Source: Chloroflexota bacterium (GTDB lineage Bacteria; Chloroflexota; Anaerolineae; UBA7937; B3-Chlor). Taken from it: a stretch of DNA of 64,000 nt. This document shows, in pieces, positions 1 to 9,203 of the stretch; positions within the stretch are counted from its first letter, which is position 1; each line of letters begins with the position of its first letter. The translations under genes and the position numbers were made by a program. The notes beneath the pieces were generated by a model. It saw only the letters and a list, made by a program, of their open reading frames with translations. It was not told the origin of the DNA and did no database searches. The stretch spans positions 1-64,000 of the forward strand of contig JAUVXJ010000014.1 in assembly GCA_030603665.1 (NCBI GenBank), given 5' to 3'.

Positions 1-70
1 GATACCGCCTCTTGATCAGTCGCAGATACTTCCTACGTTCGTCTATCGTCATCTTCTCTTTGTTGGGCAT
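1..70 (-). CDS. Transposase N-terminus (partial, runs off the window edge)
   Basis: Only the first 23 codons are inside the window. The reading MPNKEKMTIDERRKYLR resembles the start of integrase-core (DDE) insertion-sequence transposases, which often open with an ERRKYL segment followed by a helix-turn-helix. The ATG at 70-68 has a GAGGGG ribosome-binding stretch just upstream. The rest of the gene and the far end of the element lie outside the window, so family and integrity cannot be judged. Confidence 0.55.
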   Translation of the reverse strand, partial: MPNKEKMTIDERRKYLRLIKRRY

Positions 71-80
71 AGTCCCCTCA

Positions 81-136
81 GTAACATTATCATTTGAGTG
101 AACCATACCACTTCGGTAACATTATACGTGAGTGAA
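81..136. repeat. Pair of direct repeats at the putative IS end
   Basis: GTAACATTAT followed by TGAGTGAA occurs at 81-102 and again at 116-136, 35 bp apart, between the transposase start and the next gene. A TATAAT-like -10 for the leftward transposase overlaps the second copy (121-126, reverse strand). Short direct repeats next to the transposase start are compatible with transposase-binding subterminal repeats; this role is inferred. No inverted repeat or target duplication can be shown because the other end is missing. Confidence 0.45.
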
Positions 137-340
137 TACGAAGTCTTGACCTAAGCGGGCGCTTGCGGTATACTTCTTGGCGAGTACCGGTCCGAAACGG
201 TACTTTGAGTGCACACGCCTTGGGCATTTCCGTTGGCCCGAACCGAACGCGGTCACACCACTGGAGTGTCGAGCATTCGCAGTGTGCAACCGACCGAGCC
301 AGTAGGGTATTGGCGGATGGTTGGGGGAGGCCTCGCAATC

Positions 341-3300
341 ATGCAAAATCGGATAGTCACTGAGAACCGACTCGACCTATGGGTGCGTGGCAACGCGCGA
401 AAAGCTCAAGGCGTGATTGTCGATCTTGTCTGCCGACTGGTCACGGCGTCCTGCCCCAATCCAAAGTGCAGACGCTTCCCGCTTGGCGACAGCATCGGAC
501 AGCCCGGGCCCGACGGGTTCTTGGAAGTGGATAACGGCTTTGACCCCTTCGTACCTGAGGGGAGATCGTACTGGGAGGTCAGTGCCAGCATCGATGCTAG
601 ATCCAAAGCGACCGAGGACTACCGCAACCTGAGCGACACGACACCGGATGCGATCAGACGTGAATCCTCATTCGTCTTCGTCACGCCCCTGTCTGGGACA
701 AGGGACTGGGCCGACGGATGGAAGGCACGCGCACAATCAACTTGGCTGCACGAGCGGCACGAACGAAACGAGTGGCGGGACGTCCGTGTCGTTGACGGCT
801 CCCGGCTGATCGACTGGCTATCTGTCTTTCCTGCTGTCGAACGATGGCTGGCCGACGTGATGCGAATCCCAGCGCAGCAAGTACAGACCCCAGAGCAAAG
901 GTGGCAAGAACTGAGGACGATTGGACACCCGGCACCGCTCACCCCAGAAGTGTTCCTCGCCAATCGTGAAGAGGCATGCGACAGCCTCGAACAGGTATTC
1001 TCGCGCACCAAGCTTCAGGTGAAGCTGGAGACGCGGTTCCCTCGTGAAGTAGCGGACTTCGTTGCTGCCTACGTGGCGGGGATGAGAGAAGATGCCAAAG
1101 TCGATGCCGTCGGTCGGTGTCTGATCATATCCAGTAGTGACGCGTGGAATACACTGGCGACCCTTCATGAGCCTCATGTCTTGGTGGCCGACTTCGATCT
1201 GGACGACGCTGACTCAGCCTGCGCCACACTATTGGACGACGCGCAGAGGCGCGGGCACTTCGTCATCTTTGGGGGAATGCCGGGTGGCATGCCGCAGGCA
1301 GATCGGGTTCCCTTACCAAGTCCAAAGAGGTACCAGATCGAACAGGCTCTGCAGGAGGCCGGGTACAACGAGGAGCGTGCCCGTGGTCTTGCGCAGAGGA
1401 GCGGCGGCAACCTGAGTTCGTTGCTTCGGTGCCTGCAGAACCTCCCACTCGTGCCGCAGTGGGCTCAGGGAGCAGACGCGGAGCAACTTGCGATTGCCGA
1501 GCTTATGGGCGGATGGAGCGAGCACTCTGAAGCCGACAGGGCAGTCGCGGAGATGTTGTCAGGGAAGGGCTACCCAGAGTGGATCGGAAAGATGCGCGAG
1601 ATTGCACTTAGCCCGGGGACTCCCCTGATTCAGCGAGACGATACGTGGAAGGTCACCGCCTGCTACGTGGGATGGTATGCGCTTGGACCGAGACTATTCG
1701 ACGAACATCTGGATCGGTTGAGAGAGGCCTCGGTCAGTGCTTTGCGAGAGCAGGATCCACAGTTCGAGCTGGCTCCTGGAGAGCGATGGGCCGCTGGCAT
1801 TCATGGCAAGCACTTGGCTCATTCGCGTCTGCTAAGAAAGGGTCTAGCCGATAGTCTGGCACTTCTCGGCAGTCATCCCAGTGCACTTGTATCCTGCTCA
1901 GTTGGCAAGGCTCAGGCAACGGCCAGCCTGGCGGTGCGGGAGACCCTGGCTGATGCCGACTGGGTCCTTTGGGCGAGTCTGAGTGATGTATTACCGCTCC
2001 TTGCCGAGGCTGCTCCCGAAGAGTTCGTAGATGGCGTAGAGACCGCACTGAACAGCGACCCGTGCCCCTTCGACACCATCTTCGCCCAAGAGGGAGATGG
2101 AATCACGGGCAGCAACCACATGACTGGGCTATTGTGGGCACTTGAGACGCTGGCCTGGGAACCTGAACATGTTACTCGTGTTCTTGTTGTCCTCGGCGAA
2201 CTGGCCCGAAGGGACCCTGGCGGGACGTGGGGCAACCGGCCAGCCAATTCTCTCTCGACGATCCTTTTGCCATGGCTGCCGCAGACCAGGGCGCCCCTGT
2301 CAAAAAGACTGGCCGCAGTCAGGACTCTCTTGGCGGAGGTGCCCGATGTGGCGTGGAGGCTGTTGCTGGCCCTCCTGCCGAGTTTGCACCAGTTATCTGT
2401 GCCCTCCCGCAGGCCCGTCTGGAGGGAGTCAATACCCGACGATTGGTCGGAAGGCGTAACGCTTGAAGAGTACTGGGAGCAGAATGCTGCTTATGCAGAA
2501 CTGGCGATCAACGCAGCGCAGCAAGATCTCTCAGAGCTCGCAGAGCTCATTGACCGGCTAGGCGACCTCCCCGATCCCGCACGTAGTCGACTCCTCGCTC
2601 ACCTGGGGTCGGAAGAGGTCGTCTCGATGTCTCAAGTAGACCGACTGCGCTTGTGGACCCAGCTTGTAGATCTGGTGTCGAAGCACCGGAGATTCGCGGA
2701 AGCCCAGTGGGCCATGAAGTCGGAGGTAGTGACTGAGATCGCAGCGGTGGCGCAGCGTCTAGCACCCGAGGCACCATACCATCGTCACCAGCGACTCTTC
2801 AGAGAGCGCGATCTCGATCTGTACAGCGAGAGGGGAAACTACGAGCAGCAGCGCGCAGAGCTTCAAGATCGACGGGATGAGGCCATGAACGAAGTCTATG
2901 CCGCGGGAGGTGTGCACGCAGTTCTGGAGTTCGCCAAGGCAGTCGAGTCCCCTCGGCGTGCAGGTATGGCCTTCGCCGCAATAGCAACCACTGAGAGCGA
3001 AAGGGAGATTCTGCCAGCCCTATTGGAGTCCGACACCCGGTCCCTCTCTCAGTTCGCCGAAGGGTTTGTCTCGGGCAGATTTCGCGCGCGAGGGTGGGAA
3101 TGGGTTGATGGCATCGAAACGTCGCAGTGGCTACCGGCCCAGAAGGGGCAGCTCTTGGCGTATCTGCCGTTCACGCCCGCCGCTTGGGAGCGATCGGCTC
3201 AGCTTCTCGGGGAGGATGAATCCTCATACTGGTCCAAGACCCAGGCGTATCCGTATGAAGCCAAGCAGGGTCTTGAACTGGCCGTGGATCGTTTGCTCGA

Positions 3301-4150
3301 GCACGCCCGGCCTCTCGCAGCGATCAGGTGCCTCGCAGCTCTACGGCACGACAAGCAGCCTCTGGACAACCATCAAGCCGTGCGGGTGCTTGGCGCGGTG
3401 CAAAGCCGCCTGCAAGAAGCGACCACGGTCGATGCGCAAGCCATCGTCGAAGTCATCCAGGCATTGCAGGAGGACCCAGGGACGGTTCCCGATGACCTCA
3501 TGCGCATAGAATGGGCGTTTCTGCCCCTCCTCGACGGGCACCACGGCACACGCCCGCGGCTGCTGGCACAACGGCTGGCCGAGGATCCTGGTTTCTTCTG
3601 TGAGGTCATTCGCGCTGCGTTTCGGTCCAGGAAGGAAGACCCGCATATGGAAGAACCCACGGAGCAACGCCAGCACATTGCCCGAAATGCGTACCACCTT
3701 CTCAGCCAGTGGCATACTCCGCCCGGTCTACAGAACGATGGAACCTATTGCGCTGAGGCGCTCACCGGCTGGCTAGGCAACGTCAGGACAGCCTGTGCGA
3801 AGTCTGGCCATTTGGAGGTCGCGCTGCAAATGGTTGGTCAGGTCCTCGCCCACGTCCCCCCCGACTCGGATGGTTTTTGGATACACCGGTCAGCAGCAGA
3901 GGCGTTGAACGCCAGAGATGCCGATCTCATGCGCGAAGGCTTTAGAACTGAGCTGTTCAACTCGCGTGGGCCCCACTGGGTGGATCCAAAGGGTCAAGGG
4001 GACCGCAGCCTCGCTGCGAAGTATCGCGCTCAAGCCGAAGAAGCTGACACTCAAGGTTACCATCGGCTGGCCAGCTGCATCAGACAGTTGGCTTCATTCT
4101 ATGACTACGAAGCCAGACGGCAAGCCACCATCAGCACGTTTGATGAATAG
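341..4150 (+). CDS. Very large protein with nuclease-like N-terminus, possible defence gene
   Basis: A 1269-residue soluble protein that I do not recognise by name. The first 200 residues have the layout of a PD-(D/E)XK-fold domain: a GPDG turn (D58), then YWEVS with E79, then helices rich in DY and FVFVTP strands. The usual ExK lysine is Ser81, so catalysis is uncertain. Residues 230-460 form an alpha/beta segment without a clear Walker A, and the last 750 residues are helical and repeat-like, as in STAND-type sensors. The ATG at 341 was chosen because GGGGGAGG lies 10 nt upstream; in-frame ATGs at 209 and 317 lack such a site. It stands alone, next to an IS end. A defence role is inferred from architecture and context only. 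Confidence 0.6.
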   Translation: MQNRIVTENRLDLWVRGNARKAQGVIVDLVCRLVTASCPNPKCRRFPLGDSIGQPGPDGFLEVDNGFDPFVPEGRSYWEVSASIDARSKATEDYRNLSDTTPDAIRRESSFVFVTPLSGTRDWADGWKARAQSTWLHERHERNEWRDVRVVDGSRLIDWLSVFPAVERWLADVMRIPAQQVQTPEQRWQELRTIGHPAPLTPEVFLANREEACDSLEQVFSRTKLQVKLETRFPREVADFVAAYVAGMREDAKVDAVGRCLIISSSDAWNTLATLHEPHVLVADFDLDDADSACATLLDDAQRRGHFVIFGGMPGGMPQADRVPLPSPKRYQIEQALQEAGYNEERARGLAQRSGGNLSSLLRCLQNLPLVPQWAQGADAEQLAIAELMGGWSEHSEADRAVAEMLSGKGYPEWIGKMREIALSPGTPLIQRDDTWKVTACYVGWYALGPRLFDEHLDRLREASVSALREQDPQFELAPGERWAAGIHGKHLAHSRLLRKGLADSLALLGSHPSALVSCSVGKAQATASLAVRETLADADWVLWASLSDVLPLLAEAAPEEFVDGVETALNSDPCPFDTIFAQEGDGITGSNHMTGLLWALETLAWEPEHVTRVLVVLGELARRDPGGTWGNRPANSLSTILLPWLPQTRAPLSKRLAAVRTLLAEVPDVAWRLLLALLPSLHQLSVPSRRPVWRESIPDDWSEGVTLEEYWEQNAAYAELAINAAQQDLSELAELIDRLGDLPDPARSRLLAHLGSEEVVSMSQVDRLRLWTQLVDLVSKHRRFAEAQWAMKSEVVTEIAAVAQRLAPEAPYHRHQRLFRERDLDLYSERGNYEQQRAELQDRRDEAMNEVYAAGGVHAVLEFAKAVESPRRAGMAFAAIATTESEREILPALLESDTRSLSQFAEGFVSGRFRARGWEWVDGIETSQWLPAQKGQLLAYLPFTPAAWERSAQLLGEDESSYWSKTQAYPYEAKQGLELAVDRLLEHARPLAAIRCLAALRHDKQPLDNHQAVRVLGAVQSRLQEATTVDAQAIVEVIQALQEDPGTVPDDLMRIEWAFLPLLDGHHGTRPRLLAQRLAEDPGFFCEVIRAAFRSRKEDPHMEEPTEQRQHIARNAYHLLSQWHTPPGLQNDGTYCAEALTGWLGNVRTACAKSGHLEVALQMVGQVLAHVPPDSDGFWIHRSAAEALNARDADLMREGFRTELFNSRGPHWVDPKGQGDRSLAAKYRAQAEEADTQGYHRLASCIRQLASFYDYEARRQATISTFDE

Positions 4151-4715
4151 CGCTCGCCATCATGAAAGCCTTCAAAGCATGAGCTTGTGGGAAGGACACT
4201 GTCGGGTCCTCCGCATGGCATGCAACATGGTCTGAAGGAGGGCCCAGCAAGTCGTTGCGCCGACCCGCCACCCGCGCGACCCAACTACCGTGCTAGGTTC
4301 TTGCTCGCTGCCCACACTCCCGCGCATTGTCCGCTGTCCAGCCCGATGGCGGAGTGCTGGTGCTGTTCACCTATGCGGCTGATGGTGCGGTGATGAATGC
4401 CGGCACCCTCTTCGAGCAGAGGAGCACTCTCGTTTCCATGTTGACCGTTGGTGCGCCCGCGTAGGTGTTTGGTAGTCACACAGCTGATTTCGACCACGCA
4501 GGTAACAGCTACAGCATAGACGAGCCGGCCTGGCCGCATTAGGATCGACTGCTCGACCTGGCGGCTGCTCCCGAGCGTAGAGCACTGGCAAGAAAGGGTA
4601 TGGGAAGACACCGGACTCCCATACCCTCTTCTGTTCCGCCGGGTGTTCGCCGGTTCTGGCTCGATTCAGTTGAGGAATTGAGCGGGAGAGCATATAATAG
4701 CTCGGGGATTGAAAG
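4151..4715. other. Intergenic region, no gene recognised
   Basis: About 565 bases between the large protein and galE. Short open frames exist on both strands, but none has a recognisable domain or a good ribosome-binding site. The only feature I can support is the galE promoter at its right end. Confidence 0.6.
4670..4698 (+). promoter_or_regulatory. galE promoter
   Basis: TTGAGG (4670-4675), a 17-bp spacer, and a perfect TATAAT (4693-4698). The ATG follows 17 nt after the -10, so the 5' leader would be only about 10 nt. Confidence 0.75.
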
Positions 4716-5705
4716 ATGAACATCCTGGTCACAGGCGGCGCTGGGTACATCGGGAGCGTGGCAACGGAGGAGTTGACCAAAGCCGGCCACGCAGCGGTCG
4801 TCTACGACAACCTGGTCTATGGGCATCGTGAGGCGGTCCACGCGACAGCGGTCTTCGAGGAAGGCGACCTCGCAGACAAGGATTTGCTCGACCGTCTCTT
4901 CAGCGCGCATGCCATCGACGCGGTCATGCACTTCGCAGCCCATAGCATCATCCCAGTCTCCATGCGCGATCCCATCCCCTTCGTACGGGACAACGTCACC
5001 AACGCCATGAACCTGATGGAGGTCATGGCAAATCACGAAGTGAAGCGCTTCATTCTCTCCTCCACCGCCAACGTCTACGGCGACCCGGAGCGGGTCCCCA
5101 TCGAGGAGAATGATAGGCTCGCCCCCAGCAGTCCCTACGGTGAATCCAAGCTAATGATCGAGAGAATGCTTCACTGGTGTGAGGTGAGGTACGGGTTACG
5201 CTATGCCAGCCTCCGCTACTTCAACGCCGCCGGAGCCTCGGAGAACCACGGGGAGGATCATGACCCCGAAACTCACCTCATCCCCCTGGTCCTCAAGGTG
5301 GCATTGGGACTGAAGGACCGCCTCGACATCTACGGAGACGACTATCCCACTCGAGACGGCACCTGCGTTCGGGACTACATCCACGTGGTAGACTTGGCAC
5401 AGGCACATGTGCTAGCACTTGAAGCGCTGGATGAAAGCAGCTGCGTCTACAACCTGGGCAATGGCCAGGGATTCACGGTACAAGAGGTGGTGGCCGCAGC
5501 GCGGGCCGTCACGGCTCAGCCCATCCCAGCCCAGATCGCTCCTCGGCGATCTGGAGACCCGGCAACACTGGTGGCTGGCTCCGACAAGATCCGGCGTGAG
5601 CTTGGCTGGAAACCGCGCCACCCCGATCTGCGAGATATTATCGAAAGCGCCTGGCGCTGGACGCAGGCGCATCCCACCGGATATCCCACCGGATACGCTC
5701 GTTGA
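4716..5705 (+). CDS. galE: UDP-glucose 4-epimerase
   Basis: A 329-residue short-chain dehydrogenase-fold epimerase that would interconvert UDP-glucose and UDP-galactose, feeding the glycosyltransferases downstream. It shows the N-terminal NAD-binding GGAGYIG motif (residues 7-13), a Ser-Ser-Thr segment near 116, and the catalytic YGESK (Tyr141, Lys145). Length is normal for GalE. The C-terminus ends [10 protein letters not shown] because a 12-bp unit is duplicated in tandem just before the stop. It is the first gene of a rightward glycan locus with its own consensus promoter. Other UDP-sugar epimerases have the same motifs, so exact substrate is less certain than the reaction class. Confidence 0.85.
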   Translation: MNILVTGGAGYIGSVATEELTKAGHAAVVYDNLVYGHREAVHATAVFEEGDLADKDLLDRLFSAHAIDAVMHFAAHSIIPVSMRDPIPFVRDNVTNAMNLMEVMANHEVKRFILSSTANVYGDPERVPIEENDRLAPSSPYGESKLMIERMLHWCEVRYGLRYASLRYFNAAGASENHGEDHDPETHLIPLVLKVALGLKDRLDIYGDDYPTRDGTCVRDYIHVVDLAQAHVLALEALDESSCVYNLGNGQGFTVQEVVAAARAVTAQPIPAQIAPRRSGDPATLVAGSDKIRRELGWKPRHPDLRDIIESAWRWTQAHPTGYPTGYAR

Positions 5706-5768
5706 ACGTGTAGCAGCGTCAGGGCGCGCTGGAACGGCTGCATCCAGCGGCAGCAGGTACGCAAAGCG

Positions 5769-6830
5769 ATGACCGAGATCATAGACTACCCCCTGCTGGC
5801 CCTCGTGGGCCAGGAAGAGATGAAGACCGCTCTTGTCCTGGCGGCCATCAATCCTCGCGTCAGGGGAGTTCTGCTCCTGGGACCCCGGGGCACAGGCAAA
5901 ACCACCGCAGCCCGAGGCCTGGTGGACCTGCTTCCGCCAGTCCCCCGCAGCAGCTGCCCTCACGGTTGCGAGCCACGCCTGGCGGCGATCTCCATGGAGT
6001 ACGTCTGCTCCGACTGCGCGGAGAAGCTCAAGAAGAAAGAGGAGATCACCTACCCTGCCCCCATGCAACTTATCGAACTGCCTCTCAACGCTTCCATGGA
6101 CGACGTCATCGGGGGCCCAAACCCCAGAATTGCCCTCGAGCAAAGCCGTTGGCAGTTGCAGCAAGGCATCCTGTACTACGCCCACAGCAATGTACTTTAC
6201 GCTGACGAGATCAACCTCTTGGATGAAAACATCGTGAACTGCATCCTGGACGCCGCGTCGAGAGGGTACTATGTAGTTCGCAGAGGCCGGCTGATCGGTA
6301 CCTTTCCATCCGAGTTCCTTCTCATCGGTTCAATGAATCCAGAGGAGGGGATGCTGCGGCCGCAGCTGATGGATCGTCTGGGGCTGAGGGTGGTGGTCGC
6401 ACCCGTGCACGCCCCGGAGCAACGTCTGGAGATCTATGAGAGGAATAGGCAGTTCGCCGATGACCCGGTGACCTTCGCCGCCGGCTATGCCGAAGAGACC
6501 ATCGCGTTGGCAAACGAGATCGCCCAGGCCAAGGAGCTGCTGCCTGAGGTGACCATTCCCTCCGGGATCGCGGAGTCGGCCATGAGGCTGATCAACTCCC
6601 AGCGGATCCAGTCCCAGCGGGCTGAGATTGTGCTCCTTGAAGCAGCCCGGGCGAGGGCTGCCGCCGACGCAAGGATGGAAGTGGAGGATGTAGATATCGC
6701 TGTTGTGGCGCCTCTTGCTCTCAGGCAGCGCAGGAGCCACTTCATGGAACGTTTCGTGAAGCAGAGTGTCAAGGAAGACCACAGAATCGCCGGTGGGGTG
6801 AAGAAGGTCCTCGGCATCGAGACCAAGTAG
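5769..6830 (+). CDS. Magnesium-chelatase ChlI/BchI-like AAA+ ATPase
   Basis: 353 residues. Walker A GPRGTGKT at 38-45, Walker B-like LYADEINLL near 147, and a sensor segment IGSMNPEEG place it in the BchI/ChlI-MoxR branch of AAA+ proteins. Residues 63-83 carry a CxxxC...CxxC set (C63, C67, C80, C83) that could bind zinc. No BchD/ChlD partner, chlorophyll gene or cobalt-chelatase gene is visible, so a role in tetrapyrrole synthesis is not supported; it may remodel another protein. It sits inside a glycan cluster, and the next gene begins directly after its stop codon, so co-transcription is likely. Confidence 0.75.
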   Translation: MTEIIDYPLLALVGQEEMKTALVLAAINPRVRGVLLLGPRGTGKTTAARGLVDLLPPVPRSSCPHGCEPRLAAISMEYVCSDCAEKLKKKEEITYPAPMQLIELPLNASMDDVIGGPNPRIALEQSRWQLQQGILYYAHSNVLYADEINLLDENIVNCILDAASRGYYVVRRGRLIGTFPSEFLLIGSMNPEEGMLRPQLMDRLGLRVVVAPVHAPEQRLEIYERNRQFADDPVTFAAGYAEETIALANEIAQAKELLPEVTIPSGIAESAMRLINSQRIQSQRAEIVLLEAARARAAADARMEVEDVDIAVVAPLALRQRRSHFMERFVKQSVKEDHRIAGGVKKVLGIETK

Positions 6831-7988
6831 ATGCGCCTGGGGATTAACGGGTTCTTCTGGAATCTCACGACCACAGGCAGCGGGCAATACACGCACCAGC
6901 TGTTGCGCGGCCTGTCGAAGCTCTCGGACCGGCCACGATGCTTGCTGTTTCGACCGCGGAACAGCGAACCCCGGTCGCCCACCCCTCAACCCACAGTAGA
7001 CGTCGAGGAGCACCTGCTACGGCCACCCTTTCCCCTCACTCGGGACCTGTCCAAGGTGTGGTTCGAGCAGATCTCCCTTCCACGCGCCTGCCGCAACGAG
7101 GGCGTCGACCTGATACACGTTCCTTACTTCGCACCCCCTCTGATGGGCGGCGACAAGACCGTAGTCACCATTCACGATCTTATCCCCCTCATCCTGCCGG
7201 CCTATCGTGGTTCGGCCCTGGTTCGCGCATACACGAAGCTAGTGTCCGCCGGCGCCAGGCGAGCGGCAGCTATCGTCACCGATTCGAGGTCCTCGCGCGA
7301 AGACATCCTGCGCCTGCTCCGCGTGGACCCAGCCCGGGTGCGCGTCGTGTACCTGGCCGCAGAGGACAGATTCAAGCCTGTGAGAGACCCTCGTCAACTG
7401 CAGCGAGTACGCCAGAAGTACGGCTTGCCCGAGGAATACGTCCTCTACCTCGGCGGATTCGATCAGCGCAAGAACCTCAGCACACTCCTCGCCGCCTACG
7501 CAGCGCTGGATGCTGACCTGAGCAGGGAAGCGCCATTGGTCATCGCCGGCCAGCTGCCCGCACAAGACTCGGACTTCTTCCCGGACCCGCGTCGCATGGT
7601 GCAGAGGTGGAACCTCCAAGACAAGGTCTTCTTCATCGGTTGGGTGGCCGAGGAGGACAAGCCAACACTCTACAGCGGGGCTGCTCTCTTCGTCTTCCCG
7701 TCCCTCTATGAGGGTTTTGGCCTGACCATCCTCGAGGCCATGTCCTGCGGAACGGCTGTGGTCGCATCCAGCTCGTCCTCTCTCCCGGAGATAGCGGGGG
7801 AAGCAGCCTTGCTCTTCGATCCCTACCAGACGGAGGAGCTGGCCGAGGCAGTGAGTTCTCTGCTGAGGAACGAGACCAGGAGAGAGGAACTGGCCACTCG
7901 CGGCCTGGAGCGAGCTCGGTTGTTCTCCCTGGAGAAGATGATTTCCCAGACGATGCAAGTGTACGAATCTGTCATGATGAGCGCCTAG
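6831..7988 (+). CDS. GT4-family glycosyltransferase
   Basis: 385 residues with the two Rossmann halves of a GT-B enzyme. The C-terminal half has the YLGGFDQRKNL strand-loop typical of nucleotide-sugar binding and the EGFGLTILEA signature (the E-x7-E motif) of the GT4 family, so a retaining transferase using an NDP-hexose is expected. The start codon abuts the stop of the ATPase gene, which indicates translational coupling. It probably builds a cell-surface polysaccharide or lipid-linked oligosaccharide with the two following transferases. Donor and acceptor cannot be read from sequence. Confidence 0.85.
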   Translation: MRLGINGFFWNLTTTGSGQYTHQLLRGLSKLSDRPRCLLFRPRNSEPRSPTPQPTVDVEEHLLRPPFPLTRDLSKVWFEQISLPRACRNEGVDLIHVPYFAPPLMGGDKTVVTIHDLIPLILPAYRGSALVRAYTKLVSAGARRAAAIVTDSRSSREDILRLLRVDPARVRVVYLAAEDRFKPVRDPRQLQRVRQKYGLPEEYVLYLGGFDQRKNLSTLLAAYAALDADLSREAPLVIAGQLPAQDSDFFPDPRRMVQRWNLQDKVFFIGWVAEEDKPTLYSGAALFVFPSLYEGFGLTILEAMSCGTAVVASSSSSLPEIAGEAALLFDPYQTEELAEAVSSLLRNETRREELATRGLERARLFSLEKMISQTMQVYESVMMSA

Positions 7989-8005
7989 TCCGTCGGGGAG
8001 ACTGT

Positions 8006-9124
8006 ATGAGAGTACTGATGATCTCCAAGGCTTGCATCAGGGGCAGCTATCAAAAGAAGCTGGAAGAGCTGGCCAAGTTCGACGACATTGACCTCACCGT
8101 GATCGTTCCGCGCTTCTGGAAGGAGAAAGGGCGCAAGATCGATCTGGAGAAGACCTACACAGCAGGGTACGCACTGACGGTGGAGGATATGGCCTTGAAC
8201 GGCCATTTCCACCTCCACTTCTATCCTAACCTGGGCACGCACATTCGGCGACTGAGACCGGATATCATGCATATCGACGAGGAACCCTACAATCTGGCGA
8301 CGTTCCACGCGATGCGGCTGGCCTCACACGTTGACGCGAAGGCCCTCTTCTTCACCTGGCAGAACCTTCTGCGCAGGTACCCTTTCCCCTTCAACTGGAT
8401 GGAGCGGCATAACTACCGCCACTCGGCTCACGCCATCGCCGGCAACCGAGACGGGGTGGACGTACTGCGGGGCAAAGGGTATCAGGGGCCGGTGACAGTC
8501 ATTCCGCAGTTCGGCGTGGATACCGACGCGTACAGACCATCCGCGGGTGAGCCCAAACAGAAGTCCCTCCAGTTCCGCATGGGCTATGTGGGGCGACTGG
8601 TCGAGGAGAAGGGAATAGACCTCTTGCTGAGGGCCGCAGCCGAACTCGATGGAGAATGGCGCCTCTCTGTCCTCGGGGACGGACCCTTCAAGGCCCGATT
8701 GATGGGATTATCAGGAGAATTGGGGCTGGCAGACCGCGTCACCTTCCAGGCTCCGCTGCCCTCTGCAGAGATGCCAGCCCACTACGAACAGCTTGATGCC
8801 TTGGTTCTCCCCTCGAGAACGCGCCCTAACTGGAAGGAGCAGTTCGGTCGCGTGCTCATCGAGGCCATGGCCTGTGGAATTCCAGTTGTGGGCTCCAACT
8901 CGGGTGAGATACCCCACGTCATCGGCGAGGCAGGGTTGATCTTCCCCGAGAACGACGTACAGGCACTCAGGGTGCACCTCAGCGCTCTTATGGGAAATCC
9001 ACGCTTGCGCCAAGCCCTGGCGCAGAACGGCCGGGAGCACGTCGTTCGGCACTACACACAGAAGAAGGTGGCACAGGCAACTCATGAAGTTTATGTCAAG
9101 ACGGCAGCTACGCAAGATCAATGA
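8006..9124 (+). CDS. GT4-family glycosyltransferase
   Basis: 372 residues, 17 nt after the previous gene. It begins directly with the first beta strand (MRVLMISKAC) and contains the acceptor-side HIDEEPYNLAT region and the donor-side GYVGRLVEEKGIDLL segment. The E-x7-E-type motif is FGRVLIEAMACG. This subgroup often acts in exopolysaccharide or sporadic sugar-chain loci. It is distinct in sequence from its two GT4 neighbours, so the three probably add different sugars in sequence. It is likely part of the galE operon. Confidence 0.85.
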   Translation: MRVLMISKACIRGSYQKKLEELAKFDDIDLTVIVPRFWKEKGRKIDLEKTYTAGYALTVEDMALNGHFHLHFYPNLGTHIRRLRPDIMHIDEEPYNLATFHAMRLASHVDAKALFFTWQNLLRRYPFPFNWMERHNYRHSAHAIAGNRDGVDVLRGKGYQGPVTVIPQFGVDTDAYRPSAGEPKQKSLQFRMGYVGRLVEEKGIDLLLRAAAELDGEWRLSVLGDGPFKARLMGLSGELGLADRVTFQAPLPSAEMPAHYEQLDALVLPSRTRPNWKEQFGRVLIEAMACGIPVVGSNSGEIPHVIGEAGLIFPENDVQALRVHLSALMGNPRLRQALAQNGREHVVRHYTQKKVAQATHEVYVKTAATQDQ

Positions 9125-9163
9125 GCCCGATACCATCACCCCAGTATCACGACCGGGACCCCC

Positions 9164-9192
9164 TTGCCTACGTTCGATCGTGTAGCTATAAT
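9164..9192 (+). promoter_or_regulatory. Internal promoter for the third glycosyltransferase
   Basis: TTGCCT (9164-9169), 17-bp spacer, TATAAT (9187-9192). The ATG at 9204 lies 11 nt after the -10, so the transcript would start within about 5 nt of the start codon; translation may be leaderless. Confidence 0.75.
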
Positions 9193-9203
9193 AGCCTCGT
9201 AGC

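Noticed and set aside
5412..6185. Reverse-strand open frame of 257 codons across the galE/ATPase junction
   Set aside because: Overlaps two clear genes; no domain.
5768..6830. Bacteriochlorophyll or cobalamin pathway assignment for the BchI-like ATPase
   Set aside because: No partner chelatase subunits or pathway genes in the window; the fold alone does not support it.
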